NCBI RefSeq assembly: GCF_036884655.1
Contig: NC_088340.1
Span: 25,863,001-25,927,000 of the forward strand
Source: Musa acuminata AAA Group
Lineage: Eukaryota; Streptophyta; Magnoliopsida; Zingiberales; Musaceae
Reading direction: 5' to 3'
Length of the DNA: 64,000 nucleotides
The notes below the pieces were generated by a model. The model had not been told where the DNA came from. It saw nothing but the letters and a program-made list of their open reading frames with translations, and did not search any database. Of the stretch, positions 20,362 to 33,600 are shown piece after piece. Position numbers and translations under genes: made by a program. Each line of letters begins with the position of its first letter. Position 1 is the stretch's first letter.

Positions 20362-23018
20362 GTGTCTAAGAGGAAACGAGATGAGGTGAATAGTGCATAC
20401 CTATGGCATTGTAGGCTAGGTCACATCTATGAAAGAAGGATTCAAAAGTTGCTAAATGATGGATATCTAGATCCATTCGACTACGTGTCATATGCAACTT
20501 GTGAACATTGCATTCGTGGAAAATTGACCAACTCTCCATTTAGTGGAACTAGAGAGAGAGCCACTGAGTTGTTGGAACTCATACATAGTGATGTATGTGG
20601 ACCCATGTCAACTCATGCCATTGGAGGTTACTCATACTTTATTACATTTACTGATGATTTCTCAAGGTATGGATATGTGTACTTAATGAAGTACAAGTCC
20701 GAGGCTTTTGAGAAATTCAGAGAGTATAGGAATGAGGTGGAGAACCAAACTGGAAAGAGTATCAAAACTCTTCGATCAGATCGAGGAGGTGAATACTTAA
20801 GTACAGAGTTTACTCAGTTCCTCATGGACCATGGGATATTATCCCAATGGACACCTCCTTATACACCTCAGCTCAATGGTGTCTCTGAAAGGAGAAATCG
20901 TACATTATTAGATATGGTACGGTCCATAATGAGTTTCGCTGACCTACCCATCTTATTCTGGGGATATGCCCTAGAAACCGCAGCTTACCTTCTGAACAGA
21001 GTTCCAACTAAGTCGTTAGTGTCTACACCATATGAGATATGGAAAGGGAAGAAGCCTGATCTTAAGGTTGTTAAGATTTGGGGCTGCCCTGCCCACATTA
21101 AAAGACACAACCCCGATAAGTTAGAATCAAGGACAGAGCGATGTAAATTTGTGGGATACCCCAAGGAAACTTGTGGGTATTACTTCTATCATCTCGAGGA
21201 CCAAAAGGTCTTTGTAGCTAAGAGAGCAGTGTTCCTTGAGAAGGAACACATTCTTGACGGAGACAGTAGGAGAATGATAGAATTGAGCGAGGTTGGAGAA
21301 CCAAGCTCAAGCACCACTCTACAGCCCGAGTCTGTTCAGGTATCTAATACACAAGTTTCAACTTTACGCAGGTCTGATAGAGTATCCCATCCTCCTGAGA
21401 GATATGTGGGACATATTAGAGCAGAGGATGTAGAGGATATTGATCGTCAGACCTACGAGGAGGCTATTATGAGTATAGACTCCGGGAAGTAGAAAGAAGC
21501 CATGAATTCTGAGATGGATTCTATGTACTCCAATAAGGTTTGGAACCTAGTTGATGCACCCGAAGGTATTGTACCCATCGGTTGCAAGTGGATCTTTAAG
21601 AAAAAGATCGGAGTAGATGGAAAGGTAGAGACCTATAAAGCAAGGCTAGTGGCTAAGGGGTATCGTCAAAGGCAAGGTGTTGACTACGACGAAACTTTCT
21701 CACCCGTAGCAATGCTAAAATCCATCAGAATTCTATTGGCTATTGCAGCACACTATGATTATGAGATCTGGCAGATGGATGTGAAAACCGCATTCCTCAA
21801 CGGGAACCTGGAGGAGGAGGTGTATATGATGCAACCTGAGGGATTCGTGTCCAAGAACTGCCCAGATAAGGTGTGTAGGTTGCTTAGATCCATTTATGGA
21901 CTAAAGCAAGCTTCCCGAAGTTGGAACATAAGATTTGATGAGGTAATCAGATCTTATGACTTCGTTAAGAACGAAGATGAGCCTTGTGTATACAGAAAGG
22001 TAAGTGGGAGCGCTATTAGCCTTTTGGTGTTATATGTGGATGACATCCTCATCATTGGGAATGACATAGGAATGCTATCCACAATAAAGGCTTGGTTATC
22101 TAGACACTTCTCCATGAAGGACTTAGGAGAAGCATCTTATATCTTGGGGATTAGAATCTATAGAGATAGATCCAAAAGGATGCTTGGCTTGTCCCAGTCC
22201 AGGTACATAGAAACTATTGTCAAAAGGTTTGGCATGGAAAATTCCAAAAGAGGTCTCATACCGATGAGACATGGGATATCGCTTTCTACGAGTATGTCCC
22301 CAAAGACTCCAGAAGAAAGGGCGAACATGGATATGATACCTTATGCCTCAGCAATAGGGTCTATCATGTATGTCATGCTATGTACTAGGCCTGATATAGC
22401 GCATGCTCTGAGTGTCACGAGTAGGTATCAGGCGGATCCAGGCTTGGAGCACTGGAAAGCAGTAAAGTGATCCTTAAGTACTTGAGAAGGACTAAGGATC
22501 TTTTACTAGTATATGGAGGTAATAGCCTTAAGGTTGAAGGCTACACTGACTCAAGTTTTCAGTTTGATGTCGATGATAGCAAGTCGAATTCAGGGTATGT
22601 GTACACCTTGAATGGAGGAGCAGTGTGCTGGAAGAGTTCCAAGCAAGATACCACTGCTGACTCGACCACAGAGGCGGAGTACATTCCTACATCAGATGCA
22701 GCAAAGGAGGGAGTCTGGTTGAAGAAGTTCATCACAGATTTGGGAGTCGTGCCGGATAGTGAGGAGCCGATTTCCCTATATTGCGACAACAACGGGGCAA
22801 TTGCTCAAGCGAAGGAACCTAGGTCTCATCAGAAATCTAAGCATGTTCTGAGGAGGTTCCACCTTATTAGAGAGATCGTGACCCGAGGAGATGTAGCAGT
22901 GGAAAGAGTTCCATCTGAAGATAACATTGCAGATCCACTAACAAAGCCATTGTCTCAGATTGTCTTTGAGCGTCACAGGGGTCTGATGGGGATCAGACAC
23001 ATAGGTGATTGGCTTTAG
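20362..23018 (+). pseudogene. pol: Pol of B2: integrase, RT, RNase H with two lesions
   Basis: Integrase, RT ([12 protein letters not shown]) and full-length RNase H ending [17 protein letters not shown] at 21490-21492 replaces a TGG codon present in B1 and B3 ([11 protein letters not shown]). A one-base loss near 22469 (GTAAAGTGATCC against GTAAAGTGTATCC) shifts the frame for RNase H. Otherwise it is nearly the same as B3. Confidence 0.9.
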
Positions 23019-23021
23019 GTC

Positions 23022-23031
23022 AAGTGGGAGA
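23022..23031 (+). other. Polypurine tract of B2
   Basis: AAGTGGGAGA directly before the 3' LTR TG; identical in B3 (50109-50118). Confidence 0.8.
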
Positions 23032-23032
23032 T

Positions 23033-24527
23033 TGCTAGTCATAAGTGCCCAGCAAGCCAATCACGTGAGTGATGGCACGTGTGACTTGATACAGAATCTT
23101 TTTGCTTATTATATTTTTTGGCGTATATCACTTTATAACTATTGCATAAATGCATATGTATTGTGATGTCCTTGGATTTGTGCAATGGGAATCGGATCGT
23201 GATGAGATCACGATAATGAGATCGATTCACCTTTAAACACATATCCTAAATAATCCCGGTCATAGGTTACTCGAGAGGGACATCGTGATAACCGGATAGA
23301 CTGGTGTGCTGTATACCCGTCCATATGATGGATGCAGCTGGTCTCATAGCTGCTCGTGTAGGGACACTAGGGATACAGTACAAGTGCTCATTGGAGAATG
23401 AGTTCACTGATTGATCCGCTTACGGAATGCTGGATGGTTGATGATGCCTTATTGTCAGACAACGATTCCGTAGTCCTAGTGGTGTATCTGGTTCTTAGAC
23501 TTGAGACACCAAGGATGTCCTGTATGAGTGCTCCACTCTTTGATACCAGACTTATAGGTTTGGCTGTTCCCAGATCTAGTACAGCTGGTCATTGGGAGTG
23601 GTAGTCGACCTTACGAGGGCTATTGAGTGTCGATAGAGGATCATCCACTCTCGGTATCATGAGAGGAATATCCCATGTGTTCTTGCTCAGACAAATCCCT
23701 AGCCAGGGTCATTCGGGTTGAGAGAGAAAGAGTTCTCCGGGAGAATCCGATTAGAGCAAGACTCGAGTAGAAACCGTATGGGTCTGACAGCACCATGCTC
23801 GATATACGGTCTCTGGGATATTAGATGGATGAGGGACTATAGGTACATGGTAACTGAGGACAGACAGGTCCAATGGATTGGATTCCCCTGTATCGTCTGG
23901 GGACTACGGCGTAGTGGCCTAGTACTTCCGTAGTCGATGAGTCGAGTGAATTATTACAGAGATAATAATTCACTTAGTTAGAAGGAGTTCTGACAGGTAT
24001 GACTCACGGCCAGCTCGATATTGGGCCTAGAGGGTCACACACATATGGTAGGCATTGCGATGAGTAGAGGTTCGGATATGAGATATCCGACGGAGCCCTT
24101 GTCTTATTGGATGCAGATCCAATACCCACTAGGGAAAGGACCCATTAGGGTTTTGACACGGGATCTCTATAAATAGGAGGGATTCACAGCCTCATAGGCT
24201 AGAGTCTTTGCTTGCCCTTCCTATTCTCCTCTCCCTCTCCACCTCAGAGTAGGCCTGGAGTTTTGAGGAGCGTCGTCGCAACCCTACTGTGTGGATCACC
24301 GCTAGAGAGGAGGACGCTTGACCTCCTTCACCCTCTCCTGAGGATCTGCAAGGAAACAGGGATATACGATCTCCCTAGGTAACACAATCTCTATACGCAG
24401 TTTTGTGTTTTGCGGATTTTGCGCACCAATCTTCGCACGACGACGAACATCTTTTTGGGAATCGGGGATTTTTTGTTTTCTTGTTCTTCCGCTGCGCATA
24501 TGATGTCGCCCCCATGATTTCCCAACA
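23033..24527 (+). repeat. 3' LTR of B2
   Basis: 1495 bp, TATA box at 24168-24175, followed by TSD ACAAA. Confidence 0.93.
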
Positions 24528-24532
24528 ACAAA

Positions 24533-24708
24533 GTGGGCTGATCCTTGCGGAGCAAGTTCGCAAGGGCGAAGCGCAACTTAGGCAACGCAAGCTAAGTTCG
24601 CGTCTTTGCCACAAGGGTGACTCGTGTCTTAGGCAACGCAAGCTAAGATTCCGTCTTTGGACGCAAGGGTGCCGCACACCTTAGGCAATTCTAGCTAAGG
24701 TCGTGACA
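24533..24708 (+). repeat. 5' LTR of C, last 176 bp
   Basis: Continues C's LTR after the B2 target duplication. It contains three copies of a unit with TTAGGCAACGCAAGCTAAG separated by GTCTTTGxxxCAAGGGTG, and ends GTCGTGACA. The corresponding part of the 3' LTR is at 30169-30343. Confidence 0.9.
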
Positions 24709-24711
24709 TTG

Positions 24712-24723
24712 TGGTATCAGAGC
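24712..24723 (+). other. Primer binding site of C
   Basis: TGGTATCAGAGC, three bases after the LTR. Confidence 0.85.
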
Positions 24724-24769
24724 GGGCAAGCTCCTTGATCGAACAGCGAACGAACTTCGCAACTTCGCC

Positions 24770-27700
24770 ATGGCAAAGCATCGTGGCGAATCAAGCAAGA
24801 CGGGGCAAGCCGGACCCTTGCCCCAAGCAGCCGCAGGTGGGCTGCATGTGCACACTCGCTCTCATGCTGTTGGAGCCATTCATGAGGATCGCGGCAGCGA
24901 ACAGGATGAGCGAGAAGTTGGCAACTCTCCGCGAGCGGAGGAAGCACAATCTGGTGCGCTAACTGGGAAAAAGAGTCATAAGGAGAGACTCACGACGGCG
25001 GAAACCCGCTTGGATGTTCTGGAAGCAAGCATGGAGGAACTCTACCATGGCCAACAAAGACTTGTTGGGGTAGAGAGCTCGCAAGAGGAAGCGGAGTCCA
25101 GGATCGACAAGGTCGAGGCCCTAGTCGACCGACTGTCCGATGACACCAAGGACTCCGTGCAGCACCTACAGGTTATTGTGGCGGAACTCACGGCAAAGGT
25201 GGCTATGCTCACAAGAACGCTAAACGCGGGAGGAGGCAACACCCACGTTGCACCGCCACAAAACTTGAGGGCACCTGAGCCCCATGGATACGGAGGGGCC
25301 AGAGATGCCAAGGAGCTCGAGAACTTTCTGTTCGACATGGAGCAATACTTCCGAGCTACGAGGCCCGATTCTGAAGATACCAAAGTTTCTATAGCAACAA
25401 TATATCTGAATGGAGATGCGAAACTTTGGTGGCGAACTCGTTGGGAGGAGATCCAACAAGGTCGGTGTCGAGTCGACACATGGGAGGACTTGAAGCGGGA
25501 GTTGAGAACTTAGTTCCTACCGGAGAACACAGAGTTCGTCGCAAGAAGGAAGTTGAGACAACTCCGCCAAAGTACCACCATCCGAGACTATGTAAAGCAG
25601 TTTTCTGCACTGATGCTGGACATACAGGACATGTTCGAGAAGGACAAGTTGTTCAGCTTCCTTGATGGTTTGAAACCATGGGCTCAGCAGGAGCTAAATC
25701 GAAGGAATGTTACCGACGTGGTCGGGGCAATTGCAGCTGCAGAAAGGCTCACCGACTTCGTTTCCTCTGAAGACCCAGCGAGAAGGAAACAATCTTCAAG
25801 CAATCGCCCTCCAAAACATTCTCGAGGGAAGGAGCTCGGGGGCGAACAGAAGAAGAAGAGCTCCCACAAAGGGTCGAACCCGAAAGGCAAGGCCTCAAAA
25901 CCGGGAGGATGTTTCTTGTGCGGAGGACCGCACATGGTAAGGGAGTGCCCACAGAAATAGGCACTCAATGCTTTGACGGCTTCCATCCACCCTCCCCGAT
26001 CGGACAAGGGCAAAGCTGTTGCCCTTAGTTCAAGCAGTTCTGAATCCAGCAGCGACGATGAAGAGTCGCAAGGACCCCGAATGGGAGCAATGCGTTTGTT
26101 GAACGCTATGCGGGGTCAAGTGGGGGAGAACATGAAGACGAAGGCACAAAAAGCAGGAAGTAGTGAACTGATGTATGTGGACATCAAGCTGAATGGCCAA
26201 ACGACCCGTGCAATGGTGGACACGGGCGCTACCCACAACTTCATAGCCGATCGTGAAGCACAGCGACTTGGGTTGACATTGGAGAAGAGCCCAAGCCGAA
26301 TGAAAGCGGTGAACTCGGAGGCCAGGCGAATCTCCGGGTTGGCGAAGGGAGTTCCCATCAGAATCGGGACTTGGAGCGGAAACACCAACATGATGGCCGT
26401 GCCACTAGACGACTTCCAAGTGATTCTTGGAATGGAGTTTATGCACGCGGCGAAGTTGGTGCCGATGCCATTCTTGAATTCCCTATGTATGATGGGAGGC
26501 GATGACCCTTGCGTGGTTCCCGTCTCTCGGAGAGGAACCAAGGAGCCCCAACACATTTCGGCATTACAATTGAAGAAAGGGGTGCGAAAAGGCGAACTGA
26601 CATTCGTGGCTGCTATGAAGCTAGAGCCACTCAACGAAGAGGCCATTCAAGAACCTGCTGTGGTGGCGAACGTCCTGAAGGAGTTCAAAGACGTTATGCC
26701 ACCCGAGTTGCCGAAGACTCTCCCACCACGCAGAGGCGTGGATCACAGTATCGAGCTGGAGCCAGGAGTCAAGCCTCCAGCGAGACCACCCTACCGCATG
26801 CCCCCGCCAGAGTTGGCAGAACTCAGGAAGCAGTTAGGTGAACTGCTAAGCGGTGGTCTCATCCGCAGCTCAAAAGCACCTTTCGGAGCTCCAGTTCTCT
26901 TTCAGAAGAAACAAGATGGGAGCCTCCGATTATGCGTCGACTACCGAGCCCTCAGCAAAGTAACAGTGAAGAACAAGTATCCCATCCCGCTCATTGCGGA
27001 CTTGTTCGATCAATTGGGCAAGGCGAAGTATTTCTCAAAACTCGACCTCCGGTCAGGGTATTGGCAGGTGCGCATTGCTGAAGGCGACGAAGCAAAGACT
27101 ACTTGTGTGACCAGATATGGAGCGTTTGAGTTCTTGGTGATGCCTTTCGGCTTAACCAACGCTCCGGTCACATTCTGTACTCTCATGAACCAGCTATTCA
27201 AGGAGTATTTGGATAAGTTCGTGGTCGTCTACTTGGATGATATCGGCATCTACAGCCAAACGCTCGAGGAGCACGTCAAGCACCTTCGGACGATTTTCAA
27301 GGTTCTCAGGGAGAACACGTTGTTCGTAAAAAGGGAGAAATGCTACTTTGCTCAGACTGAGATCCTATTCTTGGGGCATCGAATCGGTGATGGCTCCATT
27401 CGGATGGATAAGTCGAAGGTGCAAGCAGTTGCGGAATGGCGAACTCCAAAGAAGGTGCCAGAGTTGAGATCCTTCCTTGGTTTCGTCAACTACTATCGAC
27501 GCTTCATCGCGAGATATTCGAAGCGGGCAACCCCACTGACGGAGTTGCTAAAGAAGGAGCAGCCTTGGAAGTGGTCTGACAGATGTGAGATAGCATTCCA
27601 AGATCTGAAGGCTGCTGTTCTGGAAGAACCAGTGCTCAAATTGCCAAACTATGGAGAGCCCTTTGAAGTCCATACAGATGCTTCGGACTTTGCTATTGGT

Positions 27701-29539
27701 GGAGTACTCATGCAAGAAGGTCATCCGGTGGCCTACGAGAGCCGCAAACTCAACGAGACCGAGAGGCGGTATCCAGTGCATGAGAAGGAGATGACACCGG
27801 TGATCCACTGCCTACGAGTTTGGCGACACTACCTTCTCGGGTCGCGATTTGTGCTGAGGACAGACAACATCGCCCTGAGCTACTTCCAAACTCAGAAGAA
27901 GCTCTCCCCAAAGCAGGCACGGTGGCAGGACTTCCTGGCTGAATTTGATATGGCAATGGAATACAAGCCCGGGAAGGCGAATGTCATGGCCGATGCGCTG
28001 AGTCGGAAAGTGGAATGTGTGAATGCTGCACAACTGGAGGGCAGAGGCCAAGCAAGTCAGCTACACTCCAACTTCCTTTCCCGAATCAGAGATGGACTGT
28101 ATAGTGATCCCTAGGCAGTTATCCTGATGCAGCTCATCAAAGAAGGCAAGGCACGACGATTTTGGGTCCAAGAGGGACTTGTTTACACAAAAGGGAATAG
28201 GGTTTATGTTCCCCGAATGGACAATTTAAGGCGTGAACTCTTAAAAGAGTGTCACGATTCCCTTTGGGCTGGACATCCCGGCATTCACAGAACGTTGGCT
28301 CTCGTGGAGAGGGCCTTCTACTGGCCAAAGATGGGGATTGATGTGGAGGAGTATGTTCGAACATGCCTTACTTGCCAACAAGATAAGGTGGAGCAGCGGA
28401 AGCCGGTGGGACTTTTGGAGTCGTTGCCCGTACCAGAAAGGCCATGGGAGAGCATTTCCTTAGACTTCATATCAAGCTTGCCACCTGTAGGGGGACTTGG
28501 ATCGATACTTGTGGTGGTCGATCGGTTTTCAAAGTATTCAACTTTCATTGCTGCTCCCCTACACTGTTCAGCTGAAGAGGCGGCCAGATTGATGATGAAG
28601 GGTGTAGTGAAGTATTGGGGAGTCCCACACAATATCGTTAGTGATCGAGACGCTTGGTTCCTAGGACGATTCTGGACCGAGCTATTCAAATTGTTGGGGT
28701 CAAAGTTATACTTCTCTACAAGCCTCCACCCCCAGACGGATGGTCAGACTGAAAGAATAAATTCGCTCTTAGAGCAGTATCTCCGGCACTACGTGAGTGC
28801 CAATCAACGAGATTGGGTGAAGCTGTTGGACATCGCCCAATTCTCCTACAACTTGCAGCGGAGCTCTGCATCCAACAAGAGCCCCTTCGAAATTATCACA
28901 GGACAACAACCGTCGACTCCGCACACTATGGCAATTGGGTATACTGGGAGTAGTCCATCAGCCTACCATTTCGCAAAGGAGTGGCATCGAAATGCTGATA
29001 TTACGTGGGCTTACTTGGAGAAGGCGGCAAAACGGATGAAGAAGTGGGCAGACTTGGGAAGGCGACCACAGGAGTTCAAAGTTGGCGATTTGGTGTTGGT
29101 AAAGCTCCAACCAGCATCACTCCAATTCTTCAGGAAAAGAGTCCACAAAGGATTGGTGCGTAAGTATGAAGGGCCCTTCCCAATTATCAGCAGGGTAGGC
29201 AATGTTTCTTACAAGTTGCAGCTGCCGGCGTGGTTCAAAATTCACAACGTTCTTCACGCCAGCAACCTGAAGGCCTACCATTCTGATTCGCAAGATGCTT
29301 CTCGAAGTGTTCCAACTCGGCTACCTCCCATCACAGCCTCCTATGACAAGCGAGTGGAAACCATTCTGGCGGATCGCAGGATAAAGCTACCCAACGGAGC
29401 GGAGCAGACAGAGTACTTGGTGAAGTGGCGAAAGCTTCCTCGAACTGAAGCCAGTTGGGAGCCTGAAGACGCCCTGCGACATGAAGAAGAAGTCATCACC
29501 AACTACCAACAAGCGTCGACGAGGGCGTCGACAGTTTAA
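24770..29539 (+). pseudogene. gag-pol: Gag-pol of C, one frame with three TAG codons
   Basis: From ATG 24770 one frame of 1590 codons runs to 29537-29539, broken only by TAG at 25511, 25958 and 28112. Domains in order: gag with a coiled-coil-like start and WWRTRWEEI; the knuckle CFLCGGPHMVREC; aspartic protease MVDTGATHNFI; RT with VVYLDDIGIYS; RNase H (HTDASDFAIGG); integrase zinc region (GHPGIHRT, CLTCQQDK); core acidic residues in SLDFISS, VSDRDAWF and TDGQTERINS; and a chromodomain (YLVKWRKLPRTEASWEPED). Chromodomains guide insertion to heterochromatin. All visible catalytic motifs are intact. At least two of the TAG codons fit CAG-to-TAG decay. Confidence 0.9.
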
Positions 29540-29550
29540 GTGGGGGAGAA
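29538..29550 (+). other. Polypurine tract of C
   Basis: AAGTGGGGGAGAA abuts the 3' LTR and overlaps the gag-pol stop by two bases. Confidence 0.8.
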
Positions 29551-30343
29551 TGTCACGAACGGTCGTCGCGCACCCGCAACAACTCCGTTCAACGAACCGT
29601 TCGTCGCTCACACCCGCATGTACAGCTGCTTGGCAGCATGTTTTCTTATGGTTTTAGGTCATTTTGCTTGTAAATATGTAAGTTCGAACAAGCTGCAGCG
29701 TTGCAAAGCGACCGTTCACCGAACCGAGCAAAACAGCCCCAAAACAGCCCAAAACAGCTCCGTTTTCGCGTGCCGCGGGAGGTGAGCGGAGAGCTGCTTC
29801 CGCTCACCAAAATGTCAGCCAGCTCAGACCCCAGGAACCCCCCAGGTGGCACATGGCTAGATGGGGCTTCGGTTATATACCGGGCGTTGAACACTCTTTC
29901 GCAAGTTCGCACGTGACCTTTACGGGAACTTGGTTTTGCGCCCGGGACCAAGTGAGCGGCTGTTTGTGGGCTTACAGCTGTTCGTTCATCCTTGAAAGCC
30001 TTGTTTTTCTCCCTCTCCCTCTTTTCTCTTGTGCACACAAGGTGTTCGACGAATTGCTTGTAAAGCTTTCCTTTTCGCGAGACTTCGGGACTTGTCCGTT
30101 GCTCGTTCTTTCGATCTAACTCTCTTTTTCTTTTACAGGTCCTTCGGGACCTGCGAGAGGTTACAAAGTGGGCTGATCCTTGCAGAGCAAGTTCGCAAGG
30201 GCGAAGCGCAACTTAGGCAATGCAAGCTAAGTTCTTGTCTTTGCCACAAGGGTGACTCGCGTCTTAGGCAACGCAAGCTAAGATCGCGTCTTTGGCCGCA
30301 AGGGTGCCGCACGCCTTAGGCAATTCCAGCTAAGGTCGTGACA
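29551..30343 (+). repeat. 3' LTR of C, 793 bp
   Basis: Uninterrupted copy, TGTCACGAACGG to GTCGTGACA, used to define the split 5' LTR. It includes the TTAGGCAA...GCTAAG repeats near its end. Confidence 0.92.
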
Positions 30344-30699
30344 TAACGGTGACCGAAATAGGGCAACTCACTACTGCTGCCCTTGTTTCCAGCCGCGCCT
30401 CCTCCAGCACTCCTCTTCCCCTCGAGCGTCGTCGCCACCAAGCCGACCCATCACCGCTGTGGGCTACCGTACGATGACCGCCGCTCGCCTCCCAACCGCC
30501 GCCGCTCCACCTAGCTCTGCATCTAACCGAAACAGAGCACACTTGCTCTGCCCTAGTTTTCAGCGGCGCCACAGCCGCGTGGGTCGCTTGTTGCTGCCGA
30601 TTGTCGCCACCGTCGCTGCTACTGCCAGCTACTATGCAGATGCCCTTGACTAGACATCAGAAACAAGAACTGGGGATAACCGACTTGCAATAGTACATA
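30344..30699 (+). other. A leader, last part
   Basis: Continues A's leader from 15409 to the gag ATG. C-rich with many GCCGCC words, like 7310-7578. No frame of its own. Confidence 0.7.
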
Positions 30700-33600
30700 A
30701 TGGCTACCGATAACTCAGTGAAGGCACAAATGGAAGCATTGGAAACCAGAATTGAAAATCAGCTACAAGAAACTCTTCATAATTTCAAAAAGAGCTTGTT
30801 GGAGCACTTTAGCGGGTTTCAACAAGTTGGGAGCTCAAGTTCTATGCTGAACAGATCGGGAGATACAAGAAAAGGGCCCTAGGATGGTGACACACACTAC
30901 CCACGTATCAGGGTAGAATTTCCACGATGGGAAGATGGGGATCCGACCAGTTGGATCTCTAGGGCAGAAAATTTTTTTCATTTTCAAAGAATCCCAAAAG
31001 AATCCACGGTAGAAGTGGCCTCAATCCAGCTCGATGGAGATGCAATTCAGTGGTATGATTGGTACGAAACTTGCCATGGAATTCCGTCGTGGGAGCAGTT
31101 TAAAAGAGGACTTCTTGTTCGCTTTGGCCCATCCGAATATGAGAATGTTGATGGCCAACTCGCTAAAATTCGTCAGACTTCTACAGTGTTGGAGTATCAG
31201 AGTAGATTTGAATGATTGTCTAACCAAGCTAGAGATTGGTCAGAATGACAACTTTTGGGTATATTTATTGAAGGGCTTATTCCCGAGATCCGGTGCGAGG
31301 TTAAGGCTCGTCAACCCCGCACTATGATGGCTGCGATTTCATTTGCTTGCCTACATGAAGAAAAAATCAATGTGGAATATCGTCAAAACAGAGGTGCCAA
31401 TAAATAGGTGATTAGCAGGCAACCTAATTCATCTACTCCTAGTCGAAACCACAACACTAGCAGACTAACCCGAGAGGAACTCAAAGAAAGGTTAGCGAAG
31501 GGTTTGTGCTGGCATTGCGATGAAAAGTGGAGTAAGGAGCATCGATGCAAACAAGGAAGACTTTTGATGATTGAACCGATCGAGGATGAACCGGAAGTAG
31601 AAGTATCAGATTTCGATCATGAAGAAGTGGAAACTAATGATGATGTTGAAGCCGTCACATATACAATGCATGCATTGGCTGGCTACTCTATTCTACAAAC
31701 TGTGAAAATTGGGGGAACTCTGAAACACCAGTCTGTCACTATTTTGATTGATACGGGTAGCACCAATAATTTTATGGATAGAAAAGTTACAGCCCGATTA
31801 GCTTACCACATCGAATGTTGTGACAAATTTGAAGTTAAGGTCACCGATGGATGGATTTTAACCTGTGACAGCAAGTGCTCAAAGATAAAACTAATTTTGC
31901 AAGGTCAAAAATTATTTGTGGATTTCTTTTTATTACCCTTGGAAGACTATGAAGTGGTGCTCATGATAAAACTAGGGTTGATGTCTCCTGGAATTTTTCT
32001 AAATTGACTATGAAGTTCTTTATTAATGGAAGACAAGTGACTCTCAAAGGAAGACGTGGAGGTAAGGTTACAACTATCACTAGCCATCGGATAGAGCGGG
32101 TCCTTTGGAAGACACACACCGGATTTTTGGTGCAATAGCATAACATTGAAAAGGAAATGACAGTGAACATTCCCACTAGAAATATTGAATCATTGCTAAC
32201 AGAGTTTGTGGATATATTTGCAGAGCCACACGAACTTCCACCTCTTAGATGTCATGATCATCGGATCCCACTATTACTCGAGAAGGCACCAACCAATGTC
32301 CGACCCAATAGATATCCACATTTCCAAAAGGCAGAGATAGAGAGGATTGTCATAGAGATGCTCAAAACAGGAGTTATATGAGCTAGTGTTACCCCATATT
32401 CTTCCCCAGTCTTACTAGTCAGAAAGAAGGATGGCTCATGGCGGATGTGTGTCGACTATCGAGCACTTAACAATATTACAGTGAAAGATAAATATCCTAT
32501 TCCAGTAGTGGATGAACTGTTGGACGAATTGGGAGGAGCTCAGGTCTTCACTAAATTGGACCTACGATCAGGCTATCATCAAATCAGAGTACATGAAAGG
32601 GATGTTCAGAAAACTACCTTCAGGACACATAACGGCCATTATGAGTTTCTAGTAATGCCTTTCGAGTTAACCAATGCACCCTCTACCTTCTAGAGTTTAA
32701 TGAATAATATATTTCGGGCTTATCTCCGTAAGTTTGTTTTGGTTTTCTTTGATGATATTTTAATATACAGTCATTCTCTAGAAAGTCATTTATTATATTT
32801 ACGAATTGTCTTTAATATTCTTCGTGAGCATGGTCTTTTTATCAAGAAATCCAAGTGTAGTTTTGGGCAACCTGAGGTTGAGTACCTCGGCCATATTATA
32901 TCTCAAAAGGGTGTTGCAGTTGATCCTTAAAAAATCCAAGTGATGACAGACTGGCCAATTCCAAAGTCAATCAAAGCTTTAAGTGGGTTCTTGGGACTAA
33001 ATTACAAAATTAGTGCCCCCTTGACGTCACTTCTAAAGAAAAATACATTCAGATGGTCAGAAGAGGCAACACAGGCATTTCAATTCTTGAAAACTGCAAT
33101 GACTACTACACCCGTGCTGGCTTTACCCGATTTTAATAAGATGTTTGTGATTGAATCTGATGCTTCTGGAGCTGGAATAGGGGCTGTATTAATGTAGGAA
33201 GGTCGGCCTATCACTTATGCAAGTAAGGCTCTATCCCCTTCCCATTTGAGTTTATCTATTTATGACAAGGAGATGCTAGCTATAATACATGCAGTCACAA
33301 AATGGAGACCCTACCTAATTGGTCGACGGTTTCAAATACGCACTGATCACAAAAGCCTCAAATATTTTCTAGAGTAAAAGATTTCTTCTCTAGAGCAACA
33401 GAAATGGGTCACAAAGCTACTGGGATTCGATTATGAGATCATTTATAAAAAGGGGAGTGAGAATTTAGTAGCAGATGCCCTCTCATGCCTTCCAGAACAA
33501 GCTAAACTAGTAGCTATTTCTATTCTTATTTGTGAGATTTTGGAAGTTATAAGAAGGGAATGGATAAATAATCTTGAGATCCAAAACATCATTAAAAGAT

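Larger units (their letters stand above)
16018..24527 (+). mobile_element. B2: Ty1/copia element, full structure, broken genes
   Basis: 8510 bp with two 1495 bp LTRs (about five mismatches) and TSD ACAAA (16013-16017, 24528-24532). PBS, leader, gag, pol and polypurine tract are all present. Gag has frameshifts, the protease carries the same deletions as B1, and pol has one stop and one frameshift. Confidence 0.93.
15410..30343 (+). mobile_element. C: Ty3/gypsy chromovirus, 5' LTR split by B2
   Basis: LTRs run TGTCACGAACGG to GGTCGTGACA. The flanks share TAAC (15406-15409, 30344-30347); a fifth TSD base does not match. Without B2 the element is about 6.4 kb, with 784 and 793 bp LTRs and one gag-pol frame ending in a chromodomain. 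The Galadriel lineage is possible but not proven. About 22 LTR mismatches by eye make it similar in age to A. Confidence 0.88.

Noticed and set aside
25958..25960. TAG after the C nucleocapsid as a readthrough site between gag and pol
   Set aside because: Chromoviruses normally have a single frame, the following bases (GCACTC) do not match known readthrough contexts, and two further TAG codons lie at unrelated positions.
30459..30653. 64-codon frame in A's leader
   Set aside because: GC-rich leader composition. It ends before gag and has no counterpart in C or known gypsy elements.
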